Below, piece by piece: positions 46,401 through 58,400 of a stretch of 64,000 nt of DNA. This stretch comes from Ianthella basta. Lineage: Eukaryota; Porifera; Demospongiae; Verongiida; Ianthellidae. How positions within the stretch are numbered: the stretch's first letter is position 1; each line of letters opens with the position of its first letter. A model generated the notes under the pieces. That model searched no databases and had not been told where the DNA came from. It saw only the letters and a program-made list of their open reading frames with translations. The stretch is from contig OZ025879.1 of assembly GCA_964019415.1 (NCBI GenBank), positions 4,578,637 through 4,642,636 of the forward strand, given 5' to 3'. Position numbers and translations under genes: made by a program.

Positions 46401-49400
46401 GACTCCCACCGTGTTGCTTGGCCAAGCGAGATGGACACCATTTTCAAATTACGTAATTCAACCGGACGAAACCGGCGTGACTAGTGCCATTGCGAGCAGC
46501 TGTGTACAGCTTCGGGAGACTCCTACTTCCGTTGTTTTGCTCCACAGTAGAATTCTTTGCCTTGTTTTATGACTTAGCATGGCATTTGGCTTGTGGACTG
46601 AATTACTTACAATGCTAATTCAATTTCTCAAATGCAAATTGTAGCTAATTCTATCAGGAGCTAGCTACACAAGAAGTTTAAGTTGCTAGCTAGCTATATC
46701 GTGCATCTTCGCTCCTTCTCCTTAAAAAGTGCAGAAACTAGACATCATAAAAAATTTCTAAAAAATTGAAATGATGTAGGGATGGCATGAAAAGGACAGA
46801 AACAAGTAAAGCTGTTACACATTGGAGCATTAACGATGTCCCTGCATTCAAGGATGTAGGACTATACGGTGTGACATTCTTGCATGTAGGGACCATGGTT
46901 AATGCTCCACTGTGTAACAGCCTGTACTTGTTTCTGTCCTCTTTATGCCATCCCTACATCCTTACAATTTTTTTAGAAAATGTTTATTATGTATAGTAGA
47001 TTTACCTTTACATATGTGTCTCACACAGAACAGAGAAATACCATTTCTAAGGTATGGGTAGTACCATAGCAACTGTTGTAGATGACAGGGAATGATGTGT
47101 AAATTGTGTAAGCACAGTACATTTTGCTTTCTTGTCCTGTTTGCAAATGGTAGCAAATTTGAAATCCATTAAAACAAGGTGTGAAACTGCACAAAATGCA
47201 ACAGTGGCGCTGCCTGGTGTATGTACCTACCGAGGCATGGTAGTAGTCACTACATGTAAGATCTCACTAACTGCAACTCCTTTCATGTATTTTGTTTGCA
47301 GCCAGTCTGCATCTTTTCCCATGAGGCTTGCTATTTTAACAATGTCCACATGGCAACCGAGTCATACTTTCAGTCACATTGCCAAAGGCATCCTGTTTTC
47401 CGAAAATGTATTTAGTAATGGTCCCACTAACTCATTCTTTACCACAGATTTGATCAGCATCTCAAACTTGTCTACAACTGAACCTTTCCAGCCACCACAC
47501 CAATTCAGGGGGTGCTCTACCACTCCTGTAGTGGGAGAACCCCTACTCATTGTCTTACCGACCTTCCCACTCCAGACCATTACATCTATGAAATTTGACT
47601 ATACTCCCTTTTCTTCTGCTTTCTGTGGAGTACTGCCCCCTGAAGAGGCCTGAACATTTCTTTAGCAGCACAAGACAGATGGAGAGTTTGCATGAAAGTC
47701 ATGCAAGTGAATGTCGCAATCCTCAGCCATATTATACAACATATGCATGATATACTGTGTAAATACAACATTGTACTTTGTTAGTGACATTGTATACTGT
47801 ATTGTATTGCATGAAATATGTCATTGACCAGTGCTGATCATTGAATGCAGCAAAATGAGGTACCATGTGCACAACATGCAATGGATAATGCATGGAATAT
47901 GCATGATGGCTATGCATGTTTCGTGCATAGAATGTGCATGAACAACACATGGACATGCATGTTTCCATAGAATGTGCAGGGACCATGTATGGAATATGCA
48001 TGAATACATGCATGTAACATGCATGGAACACACATACATTGTTCATGGAATTGGCATGCATATCCATGCCTAGAAAACCGTGCATGAACCTGTTTCATGC
48101 ATGAAACCTGCATGAAAATTAACTGAAAAGTGTCCCAAATGTTTGCATGTTGCATGGATGTTACAGGTCTCATGCAAGGAAATTGCATGGTTCTACCTAT
48201 TGCAGACAAGGTTCAAGGAACAATATATTGCAGCTTTTACATAAACGGTGGAGCGGGAGCAGGACATTCTGCCTTAGATGTCTTTGTCAACTGCCTACAG
48301 AGTGGGTAATAAATTTAAAGGGATTAGAGGGTTAGTCAAGTTATTACAAGTATTAGGGGTGTCTATACACTCGGCAGTTCTAACTCAAAAGGCCTGTTCA
48401 GCCAGCATACAAAGTGCAGCTTGGAGACACCATACTATACATATACGTATCTCTTTACATTCCAAATCATTGCACTCCATGTACTACATATGTCTAAATC
48501 CATAGTGCTCTGTGAGCATATCACACAAGGTCATAGCTTCAATGTCGCTTGAATCAAACTTAAAGCCTGCAGAATGGCAGGGTTCAACCTATTGAGGCAT
48601 GGGAGCTCCTCTCGATCCCTCCCCAAATACTTTGCCAATTACTGTAACAGTAGTAATGCATGATAATAATGTGATTATAACCTCGCAGATTGCACTATAG
48701 AAGCAGTTTTGGAGGGCCAAATATGTAAGTTTTCATGGCCCAGGGACAGAACATATGAAACCAGACTTACTACAAGGTGTACTATTAGGCGCTCTACTCA
48801 CTCTACATCATGAGTGAGAGCATACACAGGTATAAGTGAACCATAAATTTCGGCTCGGCAAGTAATCGTGAAGTGTAGTCGCCCCCCGTTTGAATGTATG
48901 TATGTATGTATGTATGTATGTATGTATGTATGTATGTATGTATGTATGTATGTATGTATGTATGTATGTATGTAGGTATGTATGTATGTATGCATGTATG
49001 TATGTATGCATATCTGTCCCAGTTAACCCAAGACACCTAGATTGTGCAATAGCGCGGTATTCTCCACAGGCGCTCATGACCACACAAAAGCTCTACTTGG
49101 CCACCATCGGCCACAAAACTGCACAACACTTACTTCACGGCTGCACGGCGCATTCAGCAAGCATGTCTTTGTTGGCCAAAGCTTGCCTGTGCCAGTGGGT
49201 AGGCCAGTTTCTTGCATGGCATGGGAGTGGCCATTTTGATGACATCCTCAGCGGCTGCAGCTAGGCCTACTGCATTATTATGCTAAAGGTCTTGATTCTG
49301 GTTTGCGCATAGACACTGTCAGCAACTGCTGAATATGGCAACTACTGCTGATACTGATAGTGATGCAATTATTATTAATAGCTATCACTTTCCATTGGAT

Positions 49401-52400
49401 TCTTTTCCCTGCTTCAGGCAATTAATAGGAGGGCCTGGAGCATTATGGCTATGCTTCCTTTAAGGTATGCAGGGAGTTAAAACAGAAAAGTGGTCATGTA
49501 GGAAAATTGACTGAATCTCCAGCAGTGAAGAAGTAGTGCTCTTCATACGTGCTGGTATGTACCTCTGTCAATCTACTACTAGTGTAACAACTTGTAGGTA
49601 GCTAAATGAGTTGCATGCAATACTGCACAATTATAAATAAAAATGGCAATAATTATTTTGAAATTCTAACTTGCTGACTCTGGAATTTGCTGTTACAACG
49701 TGAACCTTTCAAACAATGAGATGTCTGGTGACCAGTGATCAATCTAGTTCGTGTACTTTATGCATGCAAAAATCTCTTCTCTAGATCTTGAGCTCAGCCT
49801 TTTTTTCTGTTTTTTTTCCTTTTTGCAACATTTTCCGCTAAACCTACAAGCTGAATACCCACCCTTTGGGTGGGGTTTAGCCTATCGTTTGAAATTTAAC
49901 TGTTTTACCAACTGAAACTGTCAGCTGATATGCTGATGATAAGGTTAGTCGTAATCTACCAGTTCATCCAATGTAAAATGAAAATAATAAATGCAGATGC
50001 ACAGACACAGTTACTCATCAAAATAGATTCATAATTTTATATACTTTCATAGGGGTGTATATCATACATACGTATGTATAGTAGGCCATAACCCATATGC
50101 ATAACACGAACAAGCAGCACACACACACACACACACACACATAGTCTACAAGTGCACACATACCAGCTGCTGATATGTATCAGCAGCTGGCTTAAAGCTT
50201 CCTTTAGGGTACATTACCTCTGGCTTTGTAACTCTGAACCATACTGCCAATCATCTTGACAATTACAAATCTGATAAACAAGTATTTTGAGTAAAACAAA
50301 TTGTGGGCTCCTGAACTCAATCTATTTGCTAGCAATTTCCTTGGGTATATTCAATAATTCAAAACTCTTATATAAAACCTTTTTACTGCGAAACAAATTA
50401 CCTATTTCAGTCTTACACAGATTCGGAAAGATAATGGATTGATTTCACACTTTGACTTTAAATTGTGAGATCTCAAGATGTCTGTAATTTGGTCCAGCCG
50501 CAGATGGTCATTGAGTCCTTTAGCAGGTCTTTGGTGTCAATTTGAAGACCTAGGTATCCAAGGGAGTGATGTCATGACCTGGAATTGACCAAGAGAATCT
50601 TTCCTCAAGAAACTGGCGAAGTGCGGCAACTATGCAAGTCCAGGCAAATTTGGTCTCCATGCAGTTATAAATTACCGTCTATTCTCTATTAACAATTCGC
50701 TGCTCGGACCCCTGGCTTCTATTCGAGCCCCGGCCTCTATTCAGGGCTGGCCTCTATACGGCCATATATGGCATACATGTCTGCTGCTAACAGGACAGTT
50801 GTTCTGTTGAGTGTAATGTTGTTAGACCCATCAGATCATTTTGTGGACCATTTTGGGTTCGTTTAAGTGGGGAAATTTGCAATCATGAAGAGAAGCGGAG
50901 AGAAGTGATCTGTCAAAAGCCAGATTGACTGCAATTTTAAAAATGAATAATATAAAATGACCTCCCTCTCTCATGCTGCTTTCAAAACCATTTGACAATA
51001 AACTGTGAATCAAATTTGCATGGCCTAAACTATGACCGGATCGGCTTAGTGTTCTAGTTATGCTGATGATACGACAGCAGTTTGGGCTTTGTCATTGAGA
51101 GTGTGTGCTGGTGTAGCTGTATCTAGATTGAAATAGCTTAGCTAGAGAGTCTGCACATTGATTTATGAGTTGATCACCAGAAGGATGTTCACCACTGACA
51201 CCAACCTGGAGGACAATTAAACAGCACAGCCAGTGTTGGAAGTAGGCAGACATGCTTGAACAGCTTGTAATTAGATTGTGAAGTACAGAATGCAGCCGAA
51301 AAGTCCTCTGGTGCAACACTCTTTGGCCACTTTTCTGTCTTCCAAAACTTGCTCAGGGAGGGAGTGATTGAATTAAAACTTAAGATATGTGTTTCAGTCA
51401 CATTAATCAACAACTGTACCGAATATTGTGCAGGGTTATTGATTTCAACACATGGGTCAGTGATGCTACTTTAAGTGGGAGCATCCAGTGCACTTATACT
51501 CTGCCAAACTCCATGTGAAAAGAATTTTTTTATGTTTATCCATTTTGTCTTAAGGGTTTCAGCGGCGAAGGTGCTAACCACCTTAAGTCACTCCCTACAT
51601 TGCCATGATACACTCTTTCAATTTCGGTGAAGATTGATTGAAAATTGAAGGAGGAGTTTCCAAACAATGAAGTACAATCTTTTCCCTATCTCTTAGATAT
51701 AATGACAACCGTAAAAGATGCAAGAACTCAGATGGAGCAACTATAACCCAAATTTTGGCTAGACCATGTTATGCTCTCACCATTTTTCAACCACGTTTGG
51801 CGACCATATGTGCATGGTAGATATTGCACAGTTATTTAACTTGCTGACAATGTATATGATTCATATGTATAATACTACACACTCTTTTACCTAGTTGGTT
51901 TTGGAAAGGAAGGAAGGAAGACACTTTTCATATAACTAAGCATTGATCATTATACAACAGCTTGTGAACATAAGTTGACTTGATTTGATCAATGCATTTG
52001 ATAGAGTGTTTTGAATTAGCTACAAATACAGTTTATAAATACATATAATACACAACACTCACCTCCATTAATGAGATAGACTCCAATGAATGCTGACTGG
52101 CCGTTCTGCACTTGGCATTCCAGATCTTGGTTCACATATGAAGGTGAGTCAGTGTACATGTGGATATCAGTGTGTGCATTGCCTTGAGGGTCTACACCTA
52201 CACCACCATTGTGTTGACAGCGGGGACCACAGGCAATGCATGGATTCTCACAGGCCACTAGCTGTCCAGTAATGCTATGCCATGCTACAAACAGAGTTAG
52301 ATCGCTACCACCATTGCAAACAATGTGGTCATTGCCAACTGCTGGGTCTATAAACAGTGCCTTTCGTGGGGTGTTAGTGTGTGTGAGTGTGGTGTTGGTA

Positions 52401-55400
52401 ACAAAGCTGTTCCAGGGGAAGAATACTCTCAATCCACCATCATCATTCAACAAGGACAGACCATCTGTGTGGGTAGTGAAAGTGTAAACGAGAAGTGACA
52501 CCATGTGAACACACTGATTATGTTCATGTACAATACATACCGACAGGATTGTATAATATACTACACTTGGAAGTGAACACTGACAGTCACTCAAGTCAAT
52601 TAAAATTTTCCATTGAACTCTACTTCTTGATTTGTCATGGTTAACAATGAGGAGAAATCACAAGTATATATGTAGTAGCAGTAAGCTTTCGAAAAAAACA
52701 GGTGTAGGTAGTTATCACATACATACACACAACTCTGTGCAGACTCCATGTACCTCATATATACATGATGGCAAGGAGGAGGATATGGGTTGCAACAGTC
52801 AAGGAGTAATATAAGGCAAGATTATTTCCTTGACATTTTCCATGTTATTACCTGCTCCATGCTGCAGAGTAAGAGATTTATAGAATGCTGGATATGATGC
52901 CATTTCACTTGCACTTGCTCTGTCATTTGAAAAGAAGCTGGTACCATTTTCCAGTCCTCAATCCACCATACTAACAACACCCACTGTAGTGCCTCGACTT
53001 TTCCCTTTTCCAGACTCTACAAATTGTAACTAGCCTGTCCTGCTCACACTGAAAATCACTATCTTGTACTCTTGTTCCCAAACACAATTCAACTCTCACC
53101 TTACTAACAGTAATACAAAAGTATTGCTGGAGCCTACCACTTGAACCTCTTTCTGTCAATGAGCTAGAGGTGCTCACAAGTCAGCTGATTCCGTTGAATG
53201 TGAATGAGGAAATTCTGTGCCACAGCAATGAAAAGATACCTAGAAGCCACCAGAGATGGTGGCGATGACTGTTTTGTTCTAAATGTTCTGTTGATATCTA
53301 CAGATAACAATAGCCAGCATTTGAAGTGTGTTTTAGCCTGCTGGTTTGCCATGGTATCATCAGAGCATGATGCATGTTTACAGTAAGTGCTCAGCCCAAA
53401 GACTATATATATATACACGAGTCCTGCAACTGGTACAGAACAGCACATAATGACTTGGAAGAGTTGCTAGATTGTAAAGCCCATGCAGCAAGGTAGATGT
53501 TGCCAGATGTAGGGATAGTGAAAACGTATTCCAATCAGGAAAACTTAACCTGGGCTATTGCATGGACTGAAAGTTGCTGAATTTCAAGGGGACTGGGCAT
53601 GAGCAATGATGCAAGAGGGAGCTGGATGCAGCAGCAACACAACTTGCAAAAGGGCGCAGAGTGAAACTTGTAAGTGCCCATGTGCAAGGTGCATGTTGTT
53701 GCCGCATCCCATTCCAACTTACATATATGATCTCCTGTCAAGTCGAGCGGGAAGGAGTAGACTTGCGCTCTTGAAAACTGGAAACCCTGGAAACCCTGCG
53801 TAACAAATGGGGCACACACCCTATTCAACATACTCTATTTATCCCAGTTACACCCCAGGTACCGTCCGGCACCACTCGAATCGCCTGAACCATGCCCCCG
53901 AAGAAGAGGTCGGATGCCTCCAGAAGAGGTGAGGACGCAACATCATCTGCGTTGCCTTGCGGGAACTGTGGTAGTCGGGAAAACGAGGAGGAAGGAATAC
54001 GCTGTGATGGCCCCCGCAGAGGATGGTTCCACTTCGGGTGCCTGTCTCTCACCGAGGAAGAAGTGGCTGAAGCGAGGGAAGACGGCGTGTCGAGACCCTG
54101 GAGCTGTGACAGATGTCTGGCCCTCTCCTCAGCTGTGCAAGAGCTTCTCCACACGGTGAAGATCCTCAATGAGAGGCTGCACTCTCTGGAAACCGACAAT
54201 CAGGACCTGACCAGGAGACTGGAGCTCCTGGAGAGCCATGATAGCACCCCGGAACATGCCAGCACGAAAAGCGCAACGGCTGATATGGACACGGACACCG
54301 GCTCAATGGCAGACGAAACGAATTCAGCACACTAACTAAACATGATGGCAATGGCTCATGCAAGACCACAAAGAAAGTCCAAAGTAGGCACTGATGAAAA
54401 GGAACGCACCCAACAGAAGTCAAGGAAATCTAGCCTGTTTATCAGAAAGATCCCAGTAACTCACCAAATTGAGGATGTCAGACCGCAAATGAGGAAGTGC
54501 CCCGGGATACCCCTGAAAGACCTAACGATCACGCAACCTATCCCTAACAGTGAGTTCACAGGGAAATGGAAGTATATGTCTTGTGAGGGTCCTACAACAG
54601 CGTTAGAGATGCTCACACAAGCATGTGAGAAGAGGAACCTTCCTTGGAGAATCAACTCTGCTCCCCCAACGCGCCCCACTCCTTTTTTCAAAAACCAGAC
54701 ACACAAACCTCATCGAGAACTAGCAGCAAGACCAGAAGTTCATCCCAAACCATTCACACCACAGCATCGTCCCCATCTCAATACCCACCCTTTTCCACCA
54801 CCACTCAGCCTCCCACTATCATTCAATATGCAATCGTGCATAGCAAAGGCATTTGCTAAAATTATTAATAACAGGCTATCCAACTACCTAGAATCTAACT
54901 GTCTCTTATATGATGAACAGAATGGGTTCCGTAAGGGTCGCTGCTGTCAGGACCACATATCTTCCTTATACTTCATAATTGAAAACAGGAAATTGAGCAA
55001 GCAAGACACTTATGCATGTTTCGTTGATTTTAGAAATGCCTTTGACTCTGTTCCTAGGGAACTGCTTTGGAGTAAATTATCACATTCAGGAATTAATAAT
55101 AACATTTATTCTAGTATAAAGGCATTATATACAAATACCAGAAGCTCCATAAAAATCGATAACAACCTCTCCTCCCCCATTTTTATTAAGCGTGGAGTGA
55201 AGCAAGGCTGCCCCCTCTCCCCTACCCTGTTTAATATTTTTATTAACGACTTGATTGGATAGTTGAATGAAAAAGCTGAGGGGATTTCCTTTAGATTATG
55301 CCAATTGAATGCCCTCATGTATGCAGACAATCTTGTACTAGTAGCAGATAAGCCTGACTCACTCAATAAATTGTTACAGGTACTTAATCAGTGGTGCACT

Positions 55401-58400
55401 GACAATAGAATGTGTATAAATCCAGACTAAACCAAGATTATTCATTTCAGACATCAGATGAAGCAAATTTCAAATTTTCTCTTTACATGCGGAGAATATC
55501 ATATTTATTTTACAGACATTTACAGATACCTAGGAGTAGAATTTACGGAACATCTTAGCTGGGCACAACAAATTGAGAGCACATCAATATCAACAAACAG
55601 AGTGGCAAACTACTTAATTGCAAAAACTAGAAGCAGCGGAGCACTAGTATTTGAAGTTTATACTCACCTGTATAACACACTTGTCTTCCCTATCATTGGA
55701 TATAGCAATTTCTTGTGGGGTTATAAGGGGTATAGTGATATAATGAAGATACAGAATAATTTAATGAGAAGCTTCTTAGGTGTAGGCAGAAACGCCCCGA
55801 TTGTAGCTCTTCTAGGTGATTTAGGCTGGCTCCCCATTACAACAATTACTAAGATCTCATGCATAGGATTCTGGTTCAGATTAAGCAAAATGGCTAAAGG
55901 TAGATTAAATAAGCAGATATTTATTAAAGCAAGTAATCTAGCATCTGATATTTCTGATTTTTAATCATCTGCTAACCCTTAGCTCTGTTAGACAAAAATT
56001 ATTTTCTCATTGCCTAACTTTATCAAACTCATTTACAAATCTTTCTTCTTATGACAAATGTAAGTTCCTCTTAACGAATACCGATAATACAACCATATCC
56101 CTTATTCTTCAAATGTACCATTTAAGGCAATCACTTTTATGCGTCAATTAGTGTATAGTCACTATGTATACTTACCTATCCACTTACACCTGCAAGTTAA
56201 TTTTTGTAACAATTTTTTCAGTGACCAGTAAGCCAACCTTGGCTGAGCAGCCTCTGATCCTCATGCTGCGGTCACTCTAATAATCATTCTATATATATAG
56301 CGTAACATATATATGCAGGTGCTTGGTTCCCCTGATCATATATTTTGCAGTATTATTCCTTCCATCCATTAGAGTTAATACTCTACTTGCACTTGTGCTG
56401 GTTACCCCTCTGTAACTAGTGCTGGTGGGGTTTCAATGTAGCACTAGTGCATGCATGCACTGATGCACTTAACTAGTGCTGGTGGGTTTTCAGTGTAGTT
56501 CCATGTAGTGGATGCACTGAAGCGTTTCCATACTTTGCATGCTATAAATTTATCCAGATTAAACTTGAAAGTGACTGTGACTGGAATGACCTGCATGAGT
56601 TCAAGATGTCTTCTTTGATTTTATTAAGGTTAGTAATTCTTGCAGTGCACCAAGGAGCTTGACTTATTGACCTCATTCCTTGTGTGGTACACTTGAAAGT
56701 TATATGTACTGCATCTTCTTTTGCCTTGCTTGTGACAAGCCTGGTAACTGTCAGACTCCCTAGTATGCATCTAAAGGTGGCACTCTGATGAGTCATTTCA
56801 GCTGTCTTGACACTTACACTACTCTAGTCTATTCTCTCTTTCCATCCTCCTTTGTCTCATGTCCAGTAAATAAATGTGAGTGGATTTGAGAAAAGGGACC
56901 ATTTCGCGCTAAAAATCGATTTTGAGTTAGTGGTACTGAGTCACAGCACAATTGATGGGGTCTCTGTTGCACTTTGTTCCGCTTCAATAGCTGCTCCCGT
57001 TCCCGAGTTACGCTCGCTCAAAGTACGCTCGATGCAATTACGAGAAAACGGCCCGTAACCCTTCCGTTTTTATATCCTTAAACATGGCGACGGCGTAACT
57101 AGTCTTCCTGGTTTGAAGCGCTGGAAAGGACTAGGCGTTTCAAACTTGGCCAGGATGTTGGGACTATACCACAGGTGCGTATGATGCAGTAATCCGACTT
57201 TACTGGAAACACGACTCGTTTGCGTGTTTTCGCCCGTAGTGACACTTAATACATAGCGCGAATTGGTCCCTTTTCTCAAATCCGCTCACAAATAGTACAT
57301 ACTTGTTTACCTTCTCCTCGGCTTTCTTTGCAAAGTGTGGTAGAACTGTTGCTTGGTAATGGATCCCAAATGCTAATATATTGCTACCCAATACCCATGG
57401 GAGCTTCTTTGAGACGTTCAGAGTGTATAATTATGTAGTAATACCAACACACTCAAGTGACTCCCTGCACAACTTGTAATTATGGACTTCAGAGTGCTTT
57501 GGTGGCACTGACTGTCAAATCAAATTCACCTCCTACTGTATAATACTACTTGACTGCCTGCCCTATCTAACAAGGAAGTCCTACTACCATCTGATGATAT
57601 AACTGTAAATGAGAAAATTGGTGTTCAATTACAATTACTAGGCATATCTCACTGGCATAATATGTAGGTGCCTACTTTTAACATTCTCAACACAGCCCAG
57701 GCTTTGACTGTGAACTCTCAGTACAAGATGACCTTGTAAGTTTCAGTATCTTATAATGCAACACTTAGTGGCTGTGAAATTATTTGAGAGTTGTATAGCA
57801 AGCAAAGTTGTAGCTAGCTATGCAGCTTAATCAACTTGACACTCACCTGCAACTGACAAGTTGTGGCTCGCGTTCACAACTAGATGTGTGTTATTCTGAA
57901 CAAAGCAGGTGTAGACACCATTGTCATCATTATGCCTGCGTACATTCACTACCAAGATGTTGCCTTGTTGGATCCTGGCTGCCCACTCAGGATCAACTCC
58001 TCCTGCATCACAATAGCCCCCAGGACAGGTCCACTGATAGCTCAGCACAGTGGTGGATGGTACTCCTACAACTCTGCACACCAAAGTCAGGGTGGTGCCT
58101 TGCTCCACAGTAGCAGTGTTGGGATAGGCATCAATGACAGCTAAAGAAGGTAAATCAACAAGAAGTCAAGTGAGGCTAGACAATATGACAAATGACATTG
58201 TGTAGCATCTCCACACAGGCTATACCCATGCACTCCTCTACACCAATGACAGTCATGTATTGGACCTACAATAGCCTACGTACGTACCTCTTACTGTGCC
58301 CTCACTGGAACCTAAAGCGCTTACCCCTGTACAGAGAAATTTGGGACAGAATGTAGCTAGCTAGCCTGTTTCTAGCCAGCTTGCAAACACATATTGCCAG

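Larger units (their letters stand above)
44823..52062 (-). other. Receptor 4 intron between X and FN3-1, 7.2 kb
   Basis: Non-coding. Contains the CpG-decayed repeat 45010-45870, a GC-richer patch at 46.1-46.5 kb with no recognised product, a fold-back at 46.76-46.98 kb, a CATG-dense tract at 47.8-48.2 kb, a TATG microsatellite, and an (AC)n run at 50118-50141. Confidence 0.5.
53730..56310 (+). mobile_element. CR1/L2-like LINE remnant
   Basis: Plus-strand ORF1 with a PHD-type finger, then an internally deleted reverse transcriptase. Borders come from the paralogous intron at about 20610-20640, which continues across the insertion. Flanks TTACATATATG (about 53719) and AACATATATATG (about 56304) look like an imperfect target duplication. 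Confidence 0.72.
52465..57846 (-). other. Receptor 4 intron between Ig and X, 5.4 kb
   Basis: Paralogous to 19.68-21.66 kb, enlarged by a LINE remnant (53.73-56.31 kb) and a TIR element (56876-57289). No receptor exon seen. Confidence 0.55.

Noticed and set aside
47132-47653. 173-codon plus-strand frame
   Set aside because: Its sequence matches intron DNA at 30.06-30.42 kb where the frame is not kept; no domain recognised.
48798-49083. YIHTYIHT / MYVCMYVC frames
   Set aside because: They are translations of the (TATG)n microsatellite.
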